Positions 7,907-16,116 are shown, counted from the first letter of the stretch. The stretch is DNA of 64,000 nucleotides from DATHTC01 sp035456465 (GCA_035456465.1 DATIDD010000043.1:24146-88145); one strand, 5' to 3'. Notes: generated by a model from the sequence alone, not told the origin. Numbers and translations are program-made.

Positions 7907-8653
7907 GTGGCTCTGAGCCACAAGGCGGCCGAGCTCCGCAGGCTCCACGACGGACCGCGGCCGCTGCTGCTCGCGAACGTGTGGGACGTGGCGAGCGCAC
8001 GGGCGGTCGCGCGCGTGCCCGGCTGTCGCGCGCTCGCGACCTCGAGCGCCGCCGTCGCCCGGTCGCTCGGCTGGGAGGACGGCGAGCGCATCCCGCCGGA
8101 GCGGATGCTCGACGCCGTCGCCCGGATCTGCGCCGCGGTCGAGGTGCCCGTGACGGCCGACCTCGAGGCCGGCTACGGCGACGCGGTCGCGACTGCCCGC
8201 GCCGCGTGGGAGGCCGGCGCCGTCGGCATGAACCTCGAGGACGGCGACGGCCCCGTCGAGGCGCACGCCGACCGCGTCGGGGCGGTGAGGGCGGCCGTGC
8301 CCGAGCTGGTCCTGAACGCGCGGACGGACGTGTTCCTGCCGGGCGGCTCGGGCGACCTCGACGACGCGGCGACGCGCCTCAACGCCTACCTCGACGCCGG
8401 CGCCGACTGCGCGTTCGCGATCGGCCTCGTCGACCGCGAGGGGATCGCCGAGCTGGTGCGCCGCGTGCGTGGCCCGCTCAACGTGCTCGCGACCCGCGCG
8501 ACGCCGACGGTCGACGAGCTGGCCGCGCTCGGCGTCCGCCGGATCAGCCTCGGCTCCGGGCTGCACCGCACGGCGGTGGCGGCCGCCGCGGCCGCGGCGG
8601 CGGAGCTGTTCGAGCAGGGGACGTACGACTTCCTGCCGAGGAACCCTGGTTGA
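7907..8653 (+). CDS. Isocitrate lyase/PEP phosphomutase superfamily protein
   Basis: A 248-residue TIM-barrel enzyme of the PEP mutase/isocitrate lyase superfamily. Family landmarks: LLANVWDVASARAV at the start of the barrel, VTADLEAGYGD with the Mg-binding acidic residues, AVGMNLEDGDG, LNARTDVF and LNVLATRATPTVDELAALG. It lacks the long insertions and KKCGH signature of true isocitrate lyase and is short, like oxaloacetate decarboxylases, carboxyvinyl-carboxyphosphonate mutases and many uncharacterised actinobacterial members. It probably cleaves or decarboxylates a small 2-oxo acid. GTG start four bases after the M20 stop, so it is likely co-transcribed with it. Confidence 0.8.
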   Translation: MALSHKAAELRRLHDGPRPLLLANVWDVASARAVARVPGCRALATSSAAVARSLGWEDGERIPPERMLDAVARICAAVEVPVTADLEAGYGDAVATARAAWEAGAVGMNLEDGDGPVEAHADRVGAVRAAVPELVLNARTDVFLPGGSGDLDDAATRLNAYLDAGADCAFAIGLVDREGIAELVRRVRGPLNVLATRATPTVDELAALGVRRISLGSGLHRTAVAAAAAAAAELFEQGTYDFLPRNPG

Positions 8654-8660
8654 ACGTGCA

Positions 8661-8681
8661 CAAGTAACAGACTGTTACTTG
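8661..8681. promoter_or_regulatory. Perfect 21-bp dyad, operator candidate 1
   Basis: CAAGTAACAG and its exact complement CTGTTACTTG are separated by one base. The site lies eight bases after the stop of the PEP-mutase-type gene in the 167-base gap before the MFS gene. A closely similar 21-base site starts 99 bases further on, so this is more likely a protein-binding site than a terminator. There is no following T-run. Confidence 0.65.
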
Positions 8682-8759
8682 GTCGCTTCGAACGACGGGT
8701 CGGCGCCGCGAGACGCTCCAGCCGGCAGCGTGCCGCCAGGGATCCGGCCCGAAAGACGA

Positions 8760-8780
8760 CAAGTGGCAGCCTGTTACGTG
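8760..8780. promoter_or_regulatory. 21-bp dyad, operator candidate 2
   Basis: CAAGTGGCAG, one base, then CTGTTACGTG: the same layout as the site at 8661-8681 with three changes. It lies 40 bases upstream of the MFS start. Two sites 99 bases apart (about 9.4 helical turns) would allow looping by a dimeric repressor. The sequence does not fit the FadR-type GntR consensus found at 9975-9985, so another regulator is probably involved. Confidence 0.6.
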
Positions 8781-8782
8781 TC

Positions 8783-8821
8783 CGCTCCCGGTCACCCGGG
8801 AGCGTCGTACAGTCCCGGCCG
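8783..8821 (+). promoter_or_regulatory. Hairpin and -10 element before the MFS gene; leaderless start
   Basis: A perfect 9-base inverted repeat (CGCTCCCGG / CCGGGAGCG, 4-base loop, 8783-8804) directly precedes a -10-like TACAGT (8808-8813). Seven bases separate that element from the GTG at 8821, so transcription would begin at the start codon. No clear -35 is visible, as is common for regulated actinobacterial promoters. Confidence 0.45.
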
Positions 8822-9957
8822 TGCGCACGACGGATCGACGCGCGGCGGTCGCGGCGCTCGCGCTCGGGGCCGGCGTCACCTGGAACATCTCGAACGTCGG
8901 CGCCGTCGCCGATCCGCTCGCCGACGCGTACGGCATCTCCCTCGCGGCCGTCGGGCTGCTGACGACGGCGCTGTTCCTGACCCACCTCGGCTCGCAGATC
9001 CCCGGCGGGCGGGCGTCCGATCGCTGGGGGGCGCGGCGCGTCGGCCTCGTCGCGCTGGCCGCGTGCGTCGCCGGGAACGCGCTCGCGCTCGTCGCGCCGA
9101 ATCCGTGGCTCGCGGGGGCCGGCCGGCTCGTCACCGGCGTCGGCAGCGGGGCCGGGTTCGTCGCGGGAGCCGACTACATCCGCGCGAGCGGCGGCTCGGC
9201 GTTCCTCCAGGGGCTCTACGGCGCCTTCACCATGGGCGGCGGCGGTCTCGCCATCGCGGTGACGCCGCAGCTCGTCGGCCCGCTCGGCTGGCGCGCGCCC
9301 TACTGGTCGGCGCTCGCCGCCGCGCTCGTGACGGCGGCCGTCCTCGCCGTCGCGCCCCGGGACCGGCGCCACGGCCCGGCGCGGCCCGGCCTCGTCGCCG
9401 ACCGGCGCCTCGCGCGACTCGGAATCCTCCACGGCGCGACCTTCGGCCTCTCCGTCGTGGCCGCGAACTGGGTGGTGCCGCTGCTGGAGCGCCACGGCGA
9501 GCCGCGGGGGCTCGCGGCCGTGCTCGGCGCGCTTCTCCTCCTCGCCGGGATCGTCACCCGGCCGGTCGGCGGGATGCTGCTGCGTGGCCACGCGGAACGG
9601 GGGAGGATCGAGGTCGTGGTCAGCCTCGTCGCCCTCGGCACCGGCTTCCTCCTGCTCGCGCTGCCGCTGCCGTCGGCGCTGCTGGGCTGCGCGGCGCTGC
9701 TCGCCGGCCTCGCCGCGGGCCTGCCCTTCGCCTTCGTCTTCACCGGCGCCCAGCGGCTGCGTCCCGACGCCCCGGGCGCCGCGATCGGCTTCGTCAACTC
9801 GTTCGCAATCGTGGTCGTCGTCGCCGGCACGCCCCTGCTCGGGCTCACGTTCTCGCTGCCCGGCGAGGGCAGGCTGGGGTTCGCAGCGGCGGCGGCATGC
9901 TGCGCCGCTGCGCTCCTCGTCGTGCCGCGCTTGCACGATCGAGCGGCCACGGAGTAG
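8821..9957 (+). CDS. MFS transporter
   Basis: A 378-residue major facilitator with about twelve membrane helices in two halves. The loop 2-3 signature is well kept (PGGRASDRWGARR), and the matching loop in the second half is weaker (RPVGGMLLRGHAERGR). GTG start at 8821 fits a leaderless transcript. The region upstream carries two related dyads and a hairpin, so expression is likely controlled by a repressor that is not obvious here. The nearby FadR-type regulator downstream has a different operator. Substrate unknown; neighbouring catabolic genes suggest a small organic acid or amide. Confidence 0.88.
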   Translation: MRTTDRRAAVAALALGAGVTWNISNVGAVADPLADAYGISLAAVGLLTTALFLTHLGSQIPGGRASDRWGARRVGLVALAACVAGNALALVAPNPWLAGAGRLVTGVGSGAGFVAGADYIRASGGSAFLQGLYGAFTMGGGGLAIAVTPQLVGPLGWRAPYWSALAAALVTAAVLAVAPRDRRHGPARPGLVADRRLARLGILHGATFGLSVVAANWVVPLLERHGEPRGLAAVLGALLLLAGIVTRPVGGMLLRGHAERGRIEVVVSLVALGTGFLLLALPLPSALLGCAALLAGLAAGLPFAFVFTGAQRLRPDAPGAAIGFVNSFAIVVVVAGTPLLGLTFSLPGEGRLGFAAAAACCAAALLVVPRLHDRAATE

Positions 9958-9987
9958 AGTCCGCAGCGGTCTGCTTGTCTGACAAGC
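9931..9987 (+). promoter_or_regulatory. Promoter and FadR-type GntR operator overlapping the regulator start
   Basis: A -35-like TTGCAC (9931-9936) and -10-like TAGAGT (9955-9960), 18 bases apart, lie in the 3' end of the MFS gene. Downstream is a perfect dyad with 7-base arms GCTTGTC / GACAAGC and one central base (9973-9987). Its core TTGTCTGACAA (9975-9985) exactly fits the FadR-subfamily consensus TNGTNNNACNA. The dyad includes the likely TTG start codon, so autorepression is expected. Confidence 0.7.
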
Positions 9988-10691
9988 TGACATACGGCCG
10001 CATCGAACGGCGCAAGACGTACGAGCTCGTCGCAGAACGGCTGCTCGAGCAGATCCGGGCCCAGACGTTGCGGCCCGGAGACGCGGTCCCGCCGGAGCGC
10101 GAGCTCGTCCAGTCGTACGGCGTCGGTCGCTCCTCCGTGCGCGAGGCGCTGCGCATGCTCGAGTCGAGAGGCCTGATCGAGAGCCGCGGCAACGGCGCCT
10201 TCGCCGTCGCCGAGCTGTCGAACCCGCTGAACGCGTCGCTCGACCTGCTGCTCTCCTCCGACGCCGCCGACTACAGCGAGCTGTTCGAGGTGCGCCGGAT
10301 CCTCGAGGGTGCGGCCGCCGCGCTCGCGGCCTCCCGCCGCACCCGCGCCCAGGTCGCCGCGATGGAGGCGTCCGTGGACGCGATGGAGGCCGGGTTGGGC
10401 TCCGAGCAGCAGTTCATCGACAACGACCTGCGCTTCCACCTCGTCGTCGCGGAGGCGACCCACAACCGCGTCGTCGTCCACCTGATGGAGGCGATCCGGT
10501 CGCTGCTCCACCGCTCGCTGTCCTCCAGCTACCACATCGCCGGCAGCCCGGAGCGCGCCGTCGAGATGCACCGGCTGATCCTCGAGGCGATCGCGGCGAA
10601 GCGGCCGGAGGAGGCGCGGCAGCGCATGCAGGAGCACGTCGCGCGCGTCGAGCGCGACATCACCGGACGGGCCGCGAGGAAGGGCAGCTAG
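9975..10691 (+). CDS. GntR family regulator, FadR subfamily (FCD domain)
   Basis: About 238 residues. The N-terminal winged helix has the GntR pattern (LRPGDAVPPERELVQSYGVGRSSVREAL, written in part). The C-terminal FCD domain carries the metal-site residues: Asp/His in DNDLRFH, His in ATHNRVV and later His in SSSYHIAG and VEMHR. The start is uncertain: TTG at 9975 or CTG at 9987 are the only plausible codons, and no Shine-Dalgarno precedes them. The operator at 9973-9987 overlaps this start. It directly precedes the HIBADH/2-oxoacid dehydrogenase operon and is its probable regulator, perhaps sensing an organic acid. Confidence 0.87.
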   Translation: MSDKLTYGRIERRKTYELVAERLLEQIRAQTLRPGDAVPPERELVQSYGVGRSSVREALRMLESRGLIESRGNGAFAVAELSNPLNASLDLLLSSDAADYSELFEVRRILEGAAAALAASRRTRAQVAAMEASVDAMEAGLGSEQQFIDNDLRFHLVVAEATHNRVVVHLMEAIRSLLHRSLSSSYHIAGSPERAVEMHRLILEAIAAKRPEEARQRMQEHVARVERDITGRAARKGS

Positions 10692-10693
10692 GC

Positions 10694-11587
10694 GTGGCGA
10701 CGGTCGGGTTCGTGGGCCTCGGCGTGATGGGCGGCGGGATCGCGGGGCGGCTGCTCGCGGCCGGGCACACCGTCCACGGCTACAACCGCACGCGCGAGAA
10801 GGCGGCGCCGCTCGTCGAGCGCGGGCTCGTGCCGCGCGAGTCGCCGCGCGAGGTCGCCGAGGCTGCGGACGTCGTCTTCAGCATGGTCACGAACGTCGCC
10901 GCGCTGCGTGCGGTGGCAGAGGGGCCCGACGGGATCCTCGCCGGCCTCGGCCCGGGGAAGGTGTGGGTCGACATGTCCACGGCCGCCCCGGCCGTCAGCC
11001 GCGAGCTCGCAGAGCGCGTGCGCGGGCTCGGCGCCGACATGGTCGACGCGCCCGTCTCGGGCAGCGTGAGCACCCTCGAGGAGGGGCGGCTCTCGATCAT
11101 GGCCGGCGGCACCGCGGAGACGTTCGCGCGGGTCGAGCCGCTGCTGCTCGACGTCGGGCCGGTCGTCCGCCACGTCGGCCGCAACGGGCAGGCGCTGCTG
11201 CTGAAGATCGCGATCAACCTCAGTCTCCACGTCCAGATGACCGCGTTCTCGGAGGGGCTGCTGCTCGCCGAGAAGGACGGGATCGACCGGGAGGTGGCGG
11301 TCGAGGCGATGCTGAGCTCGGTGATCGCCTCGCCGATGCTCAAGTATCGCGGCCCGTTCGTGCTCGAGCAGCCGGAGGAGGCCTGGTTCGACGTGAACAT
11401 GATGCAAAAGGACATGCTCCTGGCGCTCGAGGCGGGGCGGGAGCTCGACGTCCCCATGCCGACGACCGCGGCGTCGAACGAGCTGCTCACCGCGGCGCGG
11501 GCCATGGGCCTCGCCGACCGCGACTTCGCGATCGTCTACGAGGTGCTCGCGCGGATGGCCGGCCGCGAGGAGGCGGCGCGGCGATGA
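10694..11587 (+). CDS. NAD(P)-dependent beta-hydroxyacid dehydrogenase (HIBADH/GarR-like)
   Basis: A 297-residue enzyme interconverting a 3-hydroxy acid and its semialdehyde. The Rossmann motif GLGVMGGGIAGRL is at the N-terminus, the substrate loop VDAPVSGS near residue 115 and the catalytic Lys in LLKIAINLSLH near residue 172. GTG start two bases after the gntR stop, and its own stop overlaps the E1-alpha start (ATGA), so it heads the dehydrogenase operon. The true substrate could be 3-hydroxyisobutyrate, tartronate semialdehyde or a relative. A paralogue lies at 35620-36501, near the far end of the catabolic region. Confidence 0.88.
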   Translation: MATVGFVGLGVMGGGIAGRLLAAGHTVHGYNRTREKAAPLVERGLVPRESPREVAEAADVVFSMVTNVAALRAVAEGPDGILAGLGPGKVWVDMSTAAPAVSRELAERVRGLGADMVDAPVSGSVSTLEEGRLSIMAGGTAETFARVEPLLLDVGPVVRHVGRNGQALLLKIAINLSLHVQMTAFSEGLLLAEKDGIDREVAVEAMLSSVIASPMLKYRGPFVLEQPEEAWFDVNMMQKDMLLALEAGRELDVPMPTTAASNELLTAARAMGLADRDFAIVYEVLARMAGREEAARR

Positions 11588-12573
11588 CGACCGGCGCCCC
11601 CCAGACGGCGACGCCCGCGCCCGCGCTGGCGCTGCGGATGTACGAGCAGATGCGCCGCATCCGCATCTTCGAGGAGCACGTCAACGAGCTCTACCGCGGC
11701 GCCAAGATGCCCGGCCTCGCGCACCTCTACGCCGGCGAGGAGGCGGTCGCCGTCGGCGTCTGCGAGGCGCTCCGGACGGACGACTACATCACGAGCACGC
11801 ACCGGGGCCACGGCCACTGCCTGGCGAAGGGCGCCGACGCGCGGCTGATGTTCCTCGAGCTGCTCGGGAAGGAGGGCGGCTACAACCGCGGCAAGGGCGG
11901 CTCGATGCACATCGCCGACTTCGCCAACGGCAACCTCGGAGCGAACGCGATCGTCGGCGGCTCGGCCGGGATCGCCACGGGCGCCGCGTTCTCCGCCAGG
12001 GCGCGCGGCACCGACCAGGTCGCCGTGTGCTTCTTCGGCGAGGGCGCGCTCGGCCAGGGGCTGCTCTACGAGGTGATGAACATGGCCGCCCTGTGGAAGC
12101 TGCCGGTCGTCTACGTCTGCGAGAACAACCTCTACAACGAGTACACGCACTGGTCGGAGACGACGGCCGGCGAGATCCTCGCACGCCCCGCGGCGTTCGG
12201 GATCCCCGCCGAGGAGGTCGACGGCCAGGACGTCGTCGCGGTCCACTCCGCCGCCTCGCGCGCGGTCGCGCGCGCCCGCGCCGGCGAGGGGCCGTCCTTC
12301 CTCGCCTGTCCGACCTACCGCTACCACGGCCACCATGTCGGCGACGTCGACCGCAGCTACTACCGGAGCGCCGAGGAGGAGTCGCGGTGGCGGGGCGAGC
12401 GCGACCCGATCGCGCTCCACGCCGAGCGGCTGCTGGCCGACGGCTCGGCCGACCGCGAGACGCTCGAGCGCGTCGACCGCGAGCTCCAGGACGAGGTCGC
12501 CGAAGCAGCGCGCGTGGCGCTCGAGGCGCCGTTCCCCGACCCGAGCGAGGTCACCCAGCATGTCTACGCCTAG
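11584..12573 (+). CDS. Thiamin-diphosphate dehydrogenase E1 component, alpha subunit (AcoA/PdhA-like)
   Basis: A 329-residue E1-alpha. The TPP-binding motif GEGALGQGLLYE ... CENNLYN and the phosphorylation-loop region RYHGHHVGDVDRSYY are clear, as is the substrate-channel stretch STHRGHGHCLAKG. It couples to the upstream dehydrogenase (ATGA) and overlaps the E1-beta gene by 14 bases. With E1-beta and E2 it would form a 2-oxoacid or acetoin dehydrogenase complex yielding acyl-CoA and NADH. The GGYNRGKGGSMHIAD motif is shared by acetoin and pyruvate dehydrogenases; substrate not decided. Confidence 0.92.
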   Translation: MTTGAPQTATPAPALALRMYEQMRRIRIFEEHVNELYRGAKMPGLAHLYAGEEAVAVGVCEALRTDDYITSTHRGHGHCLAKGADARLMFLELLGKEGGYNRGKGGSMHIADFANGNLGANAIVGGSAGIATGAAFSARARGTDQVAVCFFGEGALGQGLLYEVMNMAALWKLPVVYVCENNLYNEYTHWSETTAGEILARPAAFGIPAEEVDGQDVVAVHSAASRAVARARAGEGPSFLACPTYRYHGHHVGDVDRSYYRSAEEESRWRGERDPIALHAERLLADGSADRETLERVDRELQDEVAEAARVALEAPFPDPSEVTQHVYA

Positions 12574-13585
12574 CGTGCGCACGCTCCCGACGGGGCACGA
12601 GGGGACGCGGGAGATCTCGCTCGCCCAGGCGGTCAACGAGGCGCTCGCGGAGGAGCTCCGCCGCGACCCGGCGGTGTTCGTCGTCGGCGAGGACGTCGCC
12701 GAGGCCGGCACGCCGTTCAAGGTCATGTCGGGGCTCGTCCAGGAGTTCGGGCCGGAGCGCGTCCTCGACTCGCCGATCTCCGAGGCCGGGATCGCGGGTA
12801 TCGGCCTCGGCGCCGCGATGACGGGGATGCGTCCGGTGGTCGACATCATGTTCGGCGACTTCCTCACGCTCGTGATGGACCAGCTCGTGAACCAGGCGGC
12901 GAAGGTCCACTACATGTCCGGCGGCGCGTTGAAGGCGCCGCTCACGCTCCGGACCACGCTCGGCGCCACGCGGCGCTCCGCCGCCCAGCACAGCCAAAGC
13001 CTCCACGCCTGGGTCGCGCACGTGCCCGGCCTCAAGGTGGCGCTCCCGGCGACGCCGCACGACGCGAAGGGCCTGCTGAAGACGGCGATCCGGGACGACA
13101 ATCCCGTCGTCTTCTTCGAGGACAAGATGATGTTCGCGACGAAGGGCCCCGTCCCCGACGGCGAGTACACGATCCCGTTCGGGGTGGCGGACGTGAAGCG
13201 CGAGGGCGAGGACGTGACCCTCGTCGCGACGAGCTCGATGGTGTACGTCGCGCTCGCCGCGGCCGACCTGCTCGCCGAGCACGGGGTCTCCGCGGAGGTC
13301 GTCGACCCGCGCACGCTCGTGCCCCTCGACCGGGAGACGCTCGCCGCGTCGGCGCGCAAGACGGGCCGTGCGATCGTCGTCGACGAGGGGCACCGGAGCT
13401 ACGGCGCCTCGGCGGAGCTCGCCGCCGCGCTCGCGGAGGACGCCTTCTACCACCTCGACGCGCCGGTGCTGCGCGCGGCCGCGATGGACGTGCCGGTGCC
13501 GTTCTCGCCGGTGCTCGAGGATCAGACCGTGCCGACGCCCGAGAGCCTCTCGGCGCTCGCGCTGTCACTCGTCGGAAAGGGCTAG
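12560..13585 (+). CDS. Thiamin-diphosphate dehydrogenase E1 component, beta subunit (AcoB/PdhB-like)
   Basis: A 341-residue E1-beta starting at ATG 12560-12562, inside the last codons of E1-alpha. It shows the family pattern: ISLAQAVNEALAEE, VVGEDVAEAGTPFKV, LDSPISEAGIAGIGLGAAM, the TPP-pyrimidine-binding Glu in SEAG, and the C-terminal VVDPRTLVPLDRETL. It forms an alpha2-beta2 heterotetramer with the preceding product. The downstream E2 is separated from it by an M24-type gene, an unusual insertion for this operon type. Confidence 0.93.
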   Translation: MSTPSVRTLPTGHEGTREISLAQAVNEALAEELRRDPAVFVVGEDVAEAGTPFKVMSGLVQEFGPERVLDSPISEAGIAGIGLGAAMTGMRPVVDIMFGDFLTLVMDQLVNQAAKVHYMSGGALKAPLTLRTTLGATRRSAAQHSQSLHAWVAHVPGLKVALPATPHDAKGLLKTAIRDDNPVVFFEDKMMFATKGPVPDGEYTIPFGVADVKREGEDVTLVATSSMVYVALAAADLLAEHGVSAEVVDPRTLVPLDRETLAASARKTGRAIVVDEGHRSYGASAELAAALAEDAFYHLDAPVLRAAAMDVPVPFSPVLEDQTVPTPESLSALALSLVGKG

Positions 13586-13587
13586 GG

Positions 13588-14925
13588 ATGGGACTGAGGA
13601 CATACGGCACGAACGCGGTCGACTGGGAGCAGCGCGCCGACCTCGACCGGCTGCGGCGCGAGCGGCTGGCGCGCGCGAAGGCCGGCCTTGCACGCTCCGA
13701 GCTCGGCGCCCTCCTCTGCTTCGACATGGCGAACATCCGCTACCTGACCGCGACCCACATCGGCACGTGGGCGATCGACAAGCTGATCCGCTTCTGCCTG
13801 CTGCCACAGGGCGACGAGCCGATCATGTGGGACTTCGGCTCCGCGGCGCGCCACCACAAGCTCTACAACCCGTGGCTCGGCGACGAGCGCTCGCGGGCGG
13901 GGATCTCGACCCTGCGCGGCTCGGTGAAGGGGCGCGCGGAGGCGGTCGCCGAGAAGATCCACGCCGAGCTCGCGGAGCGCGACCTGCTCGGCGAGCCGCT
14001 CGGCGTCGACGTCGTCGAGCTGCCGGTGCTGCGGGCGCTGGAGCAGGCGGGGATCGAGGTCGTCGACGGCCAGGCGCTGCTGCAGGACGTCCGCAAGCTG
14101 AAGACCGAGGACGAGATCACGCTGCTCAACACGGCGTGCGCGATGGTCGACGCCGCCTACGACGAGCTGTTCCGCGCGATGCGCCCTGGGATGCGCGAGA
14201 ACGACTGCGTCGCGCTCGTCAACCGCGTCCTCTACGAGCTCGGGTCGGAGCACGTCGAGGGGGTGAACGCGATCTCCGGGGAGCGCTGCAGCCCGCACCC
14301 GCACGTGTTCACCGACCGGATGCTGCGGCCCGGCGACCCGGCGTACTTCGACATCCTCCACGCCTACAACGGCTACCGCACGTGCTACTACCGCACGTTC
14401 GCCGTGGGGAGCGCGTCCCGCGCGCAGGTGGACGCGTACAAGCGCTGCCGCGACATCCTCGACCAGGCGATCGCGATGATCCGCCCGGGCGTGAGCACGG
14501 CGGACGTCGTCGCGACCTTCCCGGAGGCGCAGGAGTTCGGCTTCCCGGACGAGGAGGCGGCGTTCGCGCTCCAGTACGGCCACGGCGTCGGCCTCTCGAT
14601 CTGGGAGAAGCCGATCTTCAGCCGGCTCGTCTCGTTCGACCATCCCGAGACGATCGAGGAGGGGATGGTGTTCGCGCTCGAGACGTTCTGGCCCGCCACG
14701 GACGGCTGGTCGGCCGCGCGGATCGAGGAGCAGCTCGTCGTCACCGCGGACGGCTGCGAGGTGATCACGCGCTTCCCGGCGGAGGAGCTGCTCGTCGCCG
14801 GCGGCGGCCACTTCACCGTGGGCGGCCCCCTGCCGGGCGTCCGCGAGGCACAGTCGAACCTCAACAACCCCACCGTCGGCGCCGTCGTCGCGTCGGCGGC
14901 GTACGAGGGGGTGCACGTCGACTGA
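13588..14925 (+). CDS. M24 (creatinase/aminopeptidase P/DddP-like) protein with altered metal site
   Basis: A 445-residue pita-bread-fold protein. The N-terminal domain (LLCFDMANIRYLTATHIGTW ... EPIMWDFGSAARHHKL) resembles the DMSP lyase DddP and related M24B proteins more than classical aminopeptidases. Metal-site comparison: first Asp present (FDILHAYNGY), second Asp replaced by Cys (YRTCYYRTF), His present (YGHGVGL), Glu present (FALETFW) and last Glu present (RIEEQLVV). It lies between E1-beta and E2, overlapping the E2 start by one base. It may supply an acyl substrate to the complex by hydrolysis or lyase action; this is inference only. Confidence 0.85.
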   Translation: MGLRTYGTNAVDWEQRADLDRLRRERLARAKAGLARSELGALLCFDMANIRYLTATHIGTWAIDKLIRFCLLPQGDEPIMWDFGSAARHHKLYNPWLGDERSRAGISTLRGSVKGRAEAVAEKIHAELAERDLLGEPLGVDVVELPVLRALEQAGIEVVDGQALLQDVRKLKTEDEITLLNTACAMVDAAYDELFRAMRPGMRENDCVALVNRVLYELGSEHVEGVNAISGERCSPHPHVFTDRMLRPGDPAYFDILHAYNGYRTCYYRTFAVGSASRAQVDAYKRCRDILDQAIAMIRPGVSTADVVATFPEAQEFGFPDEEAAFALQYGHGVGLSIWEKPIFSRLVSFDHPETIEEGMVFALETFWPATDGWSAARIEEQLVVTADGCEVITRFPAEELLVAGGGHFTVGGPLPGVREAQSNLNNPTVGAVVASAAYEGVHVD

Positions 14926-16112
14926 TGCCGACGGACGTGATCATGCCGATGCTCGGGATGAACCAGGAGACGGGGAAGGTGCTCCGCTGGCTCAAGGCCG
15001 AGGGCGAGGTCGTGGCCAAGGGCGAGGCGCTCGCCGAGGTCGAGACCGACAAGGTCACCGTCGAGGTGGAGGCGCCGGCCGACGGCGTGCTCGGCCCGCG
15101 GTCGCCCGAGGGCGAGGACGTCCCGGTCGGCGAGGCGTTCGCGCTGATCCTCGCGCCGGGCGAGGAGTCGCCCGCGGGCGTCGACGGCGCCTCCCGGGCA
15201 CGCGCCGACATGGCGGCGGCCCCCGCCGGGAACGGCCCGGCACCCGTCGAGGCTCCGCCGGCCGCCGCCGCCGGCCGCCGGCCGCTGGCCTCGCCGAAGG
15301 CACGACGGATCGCGGCGGAGCGCGGGATCGAGCTCGCGGGAGTCGCCGGCTCCGGTCCCCACGGCGCCGTGCTCGCCTCGGACGTCGAGGCAGGACCGCC
15401 GGCGGCCACGCCCGCAGCCCCCCAGGCGGTCCCGGCCGCGGCGCTCGAGGTGGGCGCCGTGTGGGAGCGGATGGCGCACCGGCTGACGGCGAGCTGGCAG
15501 TCCGTGCCGCACTTCTTCCTCCTCCGCGAGGTCGACGCCGGGCGGCTGCAGGCCTGGCGCGAGGCGCTGCGCGCGAAGCCGGGCTACGAGGCGCTGACGG
15601 TCACCGACCTGCTCGTGAAGCTGTGCGCTGCGGCGCTCGCCGAGCATCCGCGCGTGAACGCGTCCTGGCAGGACGGGCGGCTCGTCGCCCATGACGGAAT
15701 CGACGTCGGCGTCGCCGTCGCGACCGGAGACGCGCTGATCGTCCCGGTCGTCCACGGCGCCGACCGGCTCGGCTTGCAGGAGATCGGGGCGGAGCGCAGC
15801 CGGCTCGTCGAGGCCGCTCGCAGCGGGCGCCTCCGCCCCGAGGACGTGCAGGGCGGCACGTTCACGATCTCCAACCTCGGGATGTACGGCGTCGACGCGT
15901 TCCTCGCGATCGTCAACGCACCGCAGGCGGCGATCCTCGCCGTCGGGCGGATCGTCGACCGGGTCGTCGCGGTGGACGGCGCGCCCGCCGTGCGTCCGAT
16001 GATGACGCTCGCGCTGTCGTTCGACCACCGCGTGGTCGACGGCGCGCGCGGCGCCGAGTTCCTCGACACGCTCGCCGGGCTCGTGGAGGAGCCGGCGGCA
16101 CTCGTGAGGTGA
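14925..16112 (+). CDS. Dihydrolipoamide acyltransferase E2 component
   Basis: A 395-residue E2. The single lipoyl domain has its modified Lys at residue 43 (VETDKVTVE). An Ala/Pro-rich linker follows, then the E1/E3-binding domain (LASPKARRIAAERG, about residues 123-160), then the catalytic core ending in the chloramphenicol-acetyltransferase-like SFDHRVVDG with the catalytic His near 367. The start ATG overlaps the M24 stop (TGATG). No lipoamide dehydrogenase gene is present in the window, so E3 must be shared with another complex. Substrate is probably pyruvate, acetoin or a branched 2-oxo acid. Confidence 0.92.
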   Translation: MPTDVIMPMLGMNQETGKVLRWLKAEGEVVAKGEALAEVETDKVTVEVEAPADGVLGPRSPEGEDVPVGEAFALILAPGEESPAGVDGASRARADMAAAPAGNGPAPVEAPPAAAAGRRPLASPKARRIAAERGIELAGVAGSGPHGAVLASDVEAGPPAATPAAPQAVPAAALEVGAVWERMAHRLTASWQSVPHFFLLREVDAGRLQAWREALRAKPGYEALTVTDLLVKLCAAALAEHPRVNASWQDGRLVAHDGIDVGVAVATGDALIVPVVHGADRLGLQEIGAERSRLVEAARSGRLRPEDVQGGTFTISNLGMYGVDAFLAIVNAPQAAILAVGRIVDRVVAVDGAPAVRPMMTLALSFDHRVVDGARGAEFLDTLAGLVEEPAALVR

Positions 16113-16116
16113 GGCG

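Noticed and set aside
8661..8681. Intrinsic terminator after the PEP-mutase-type gene
   Set aside because: Stem is not GC-rich, no T-run follows, and a second similar dyad lies 99 bases away; an operator is more likely.
9300..10637. Antisense frame of more than 400 codons over the MFS and gntR genes
   Set aside because: No family features; both underlying plus-strand genes are well supported.
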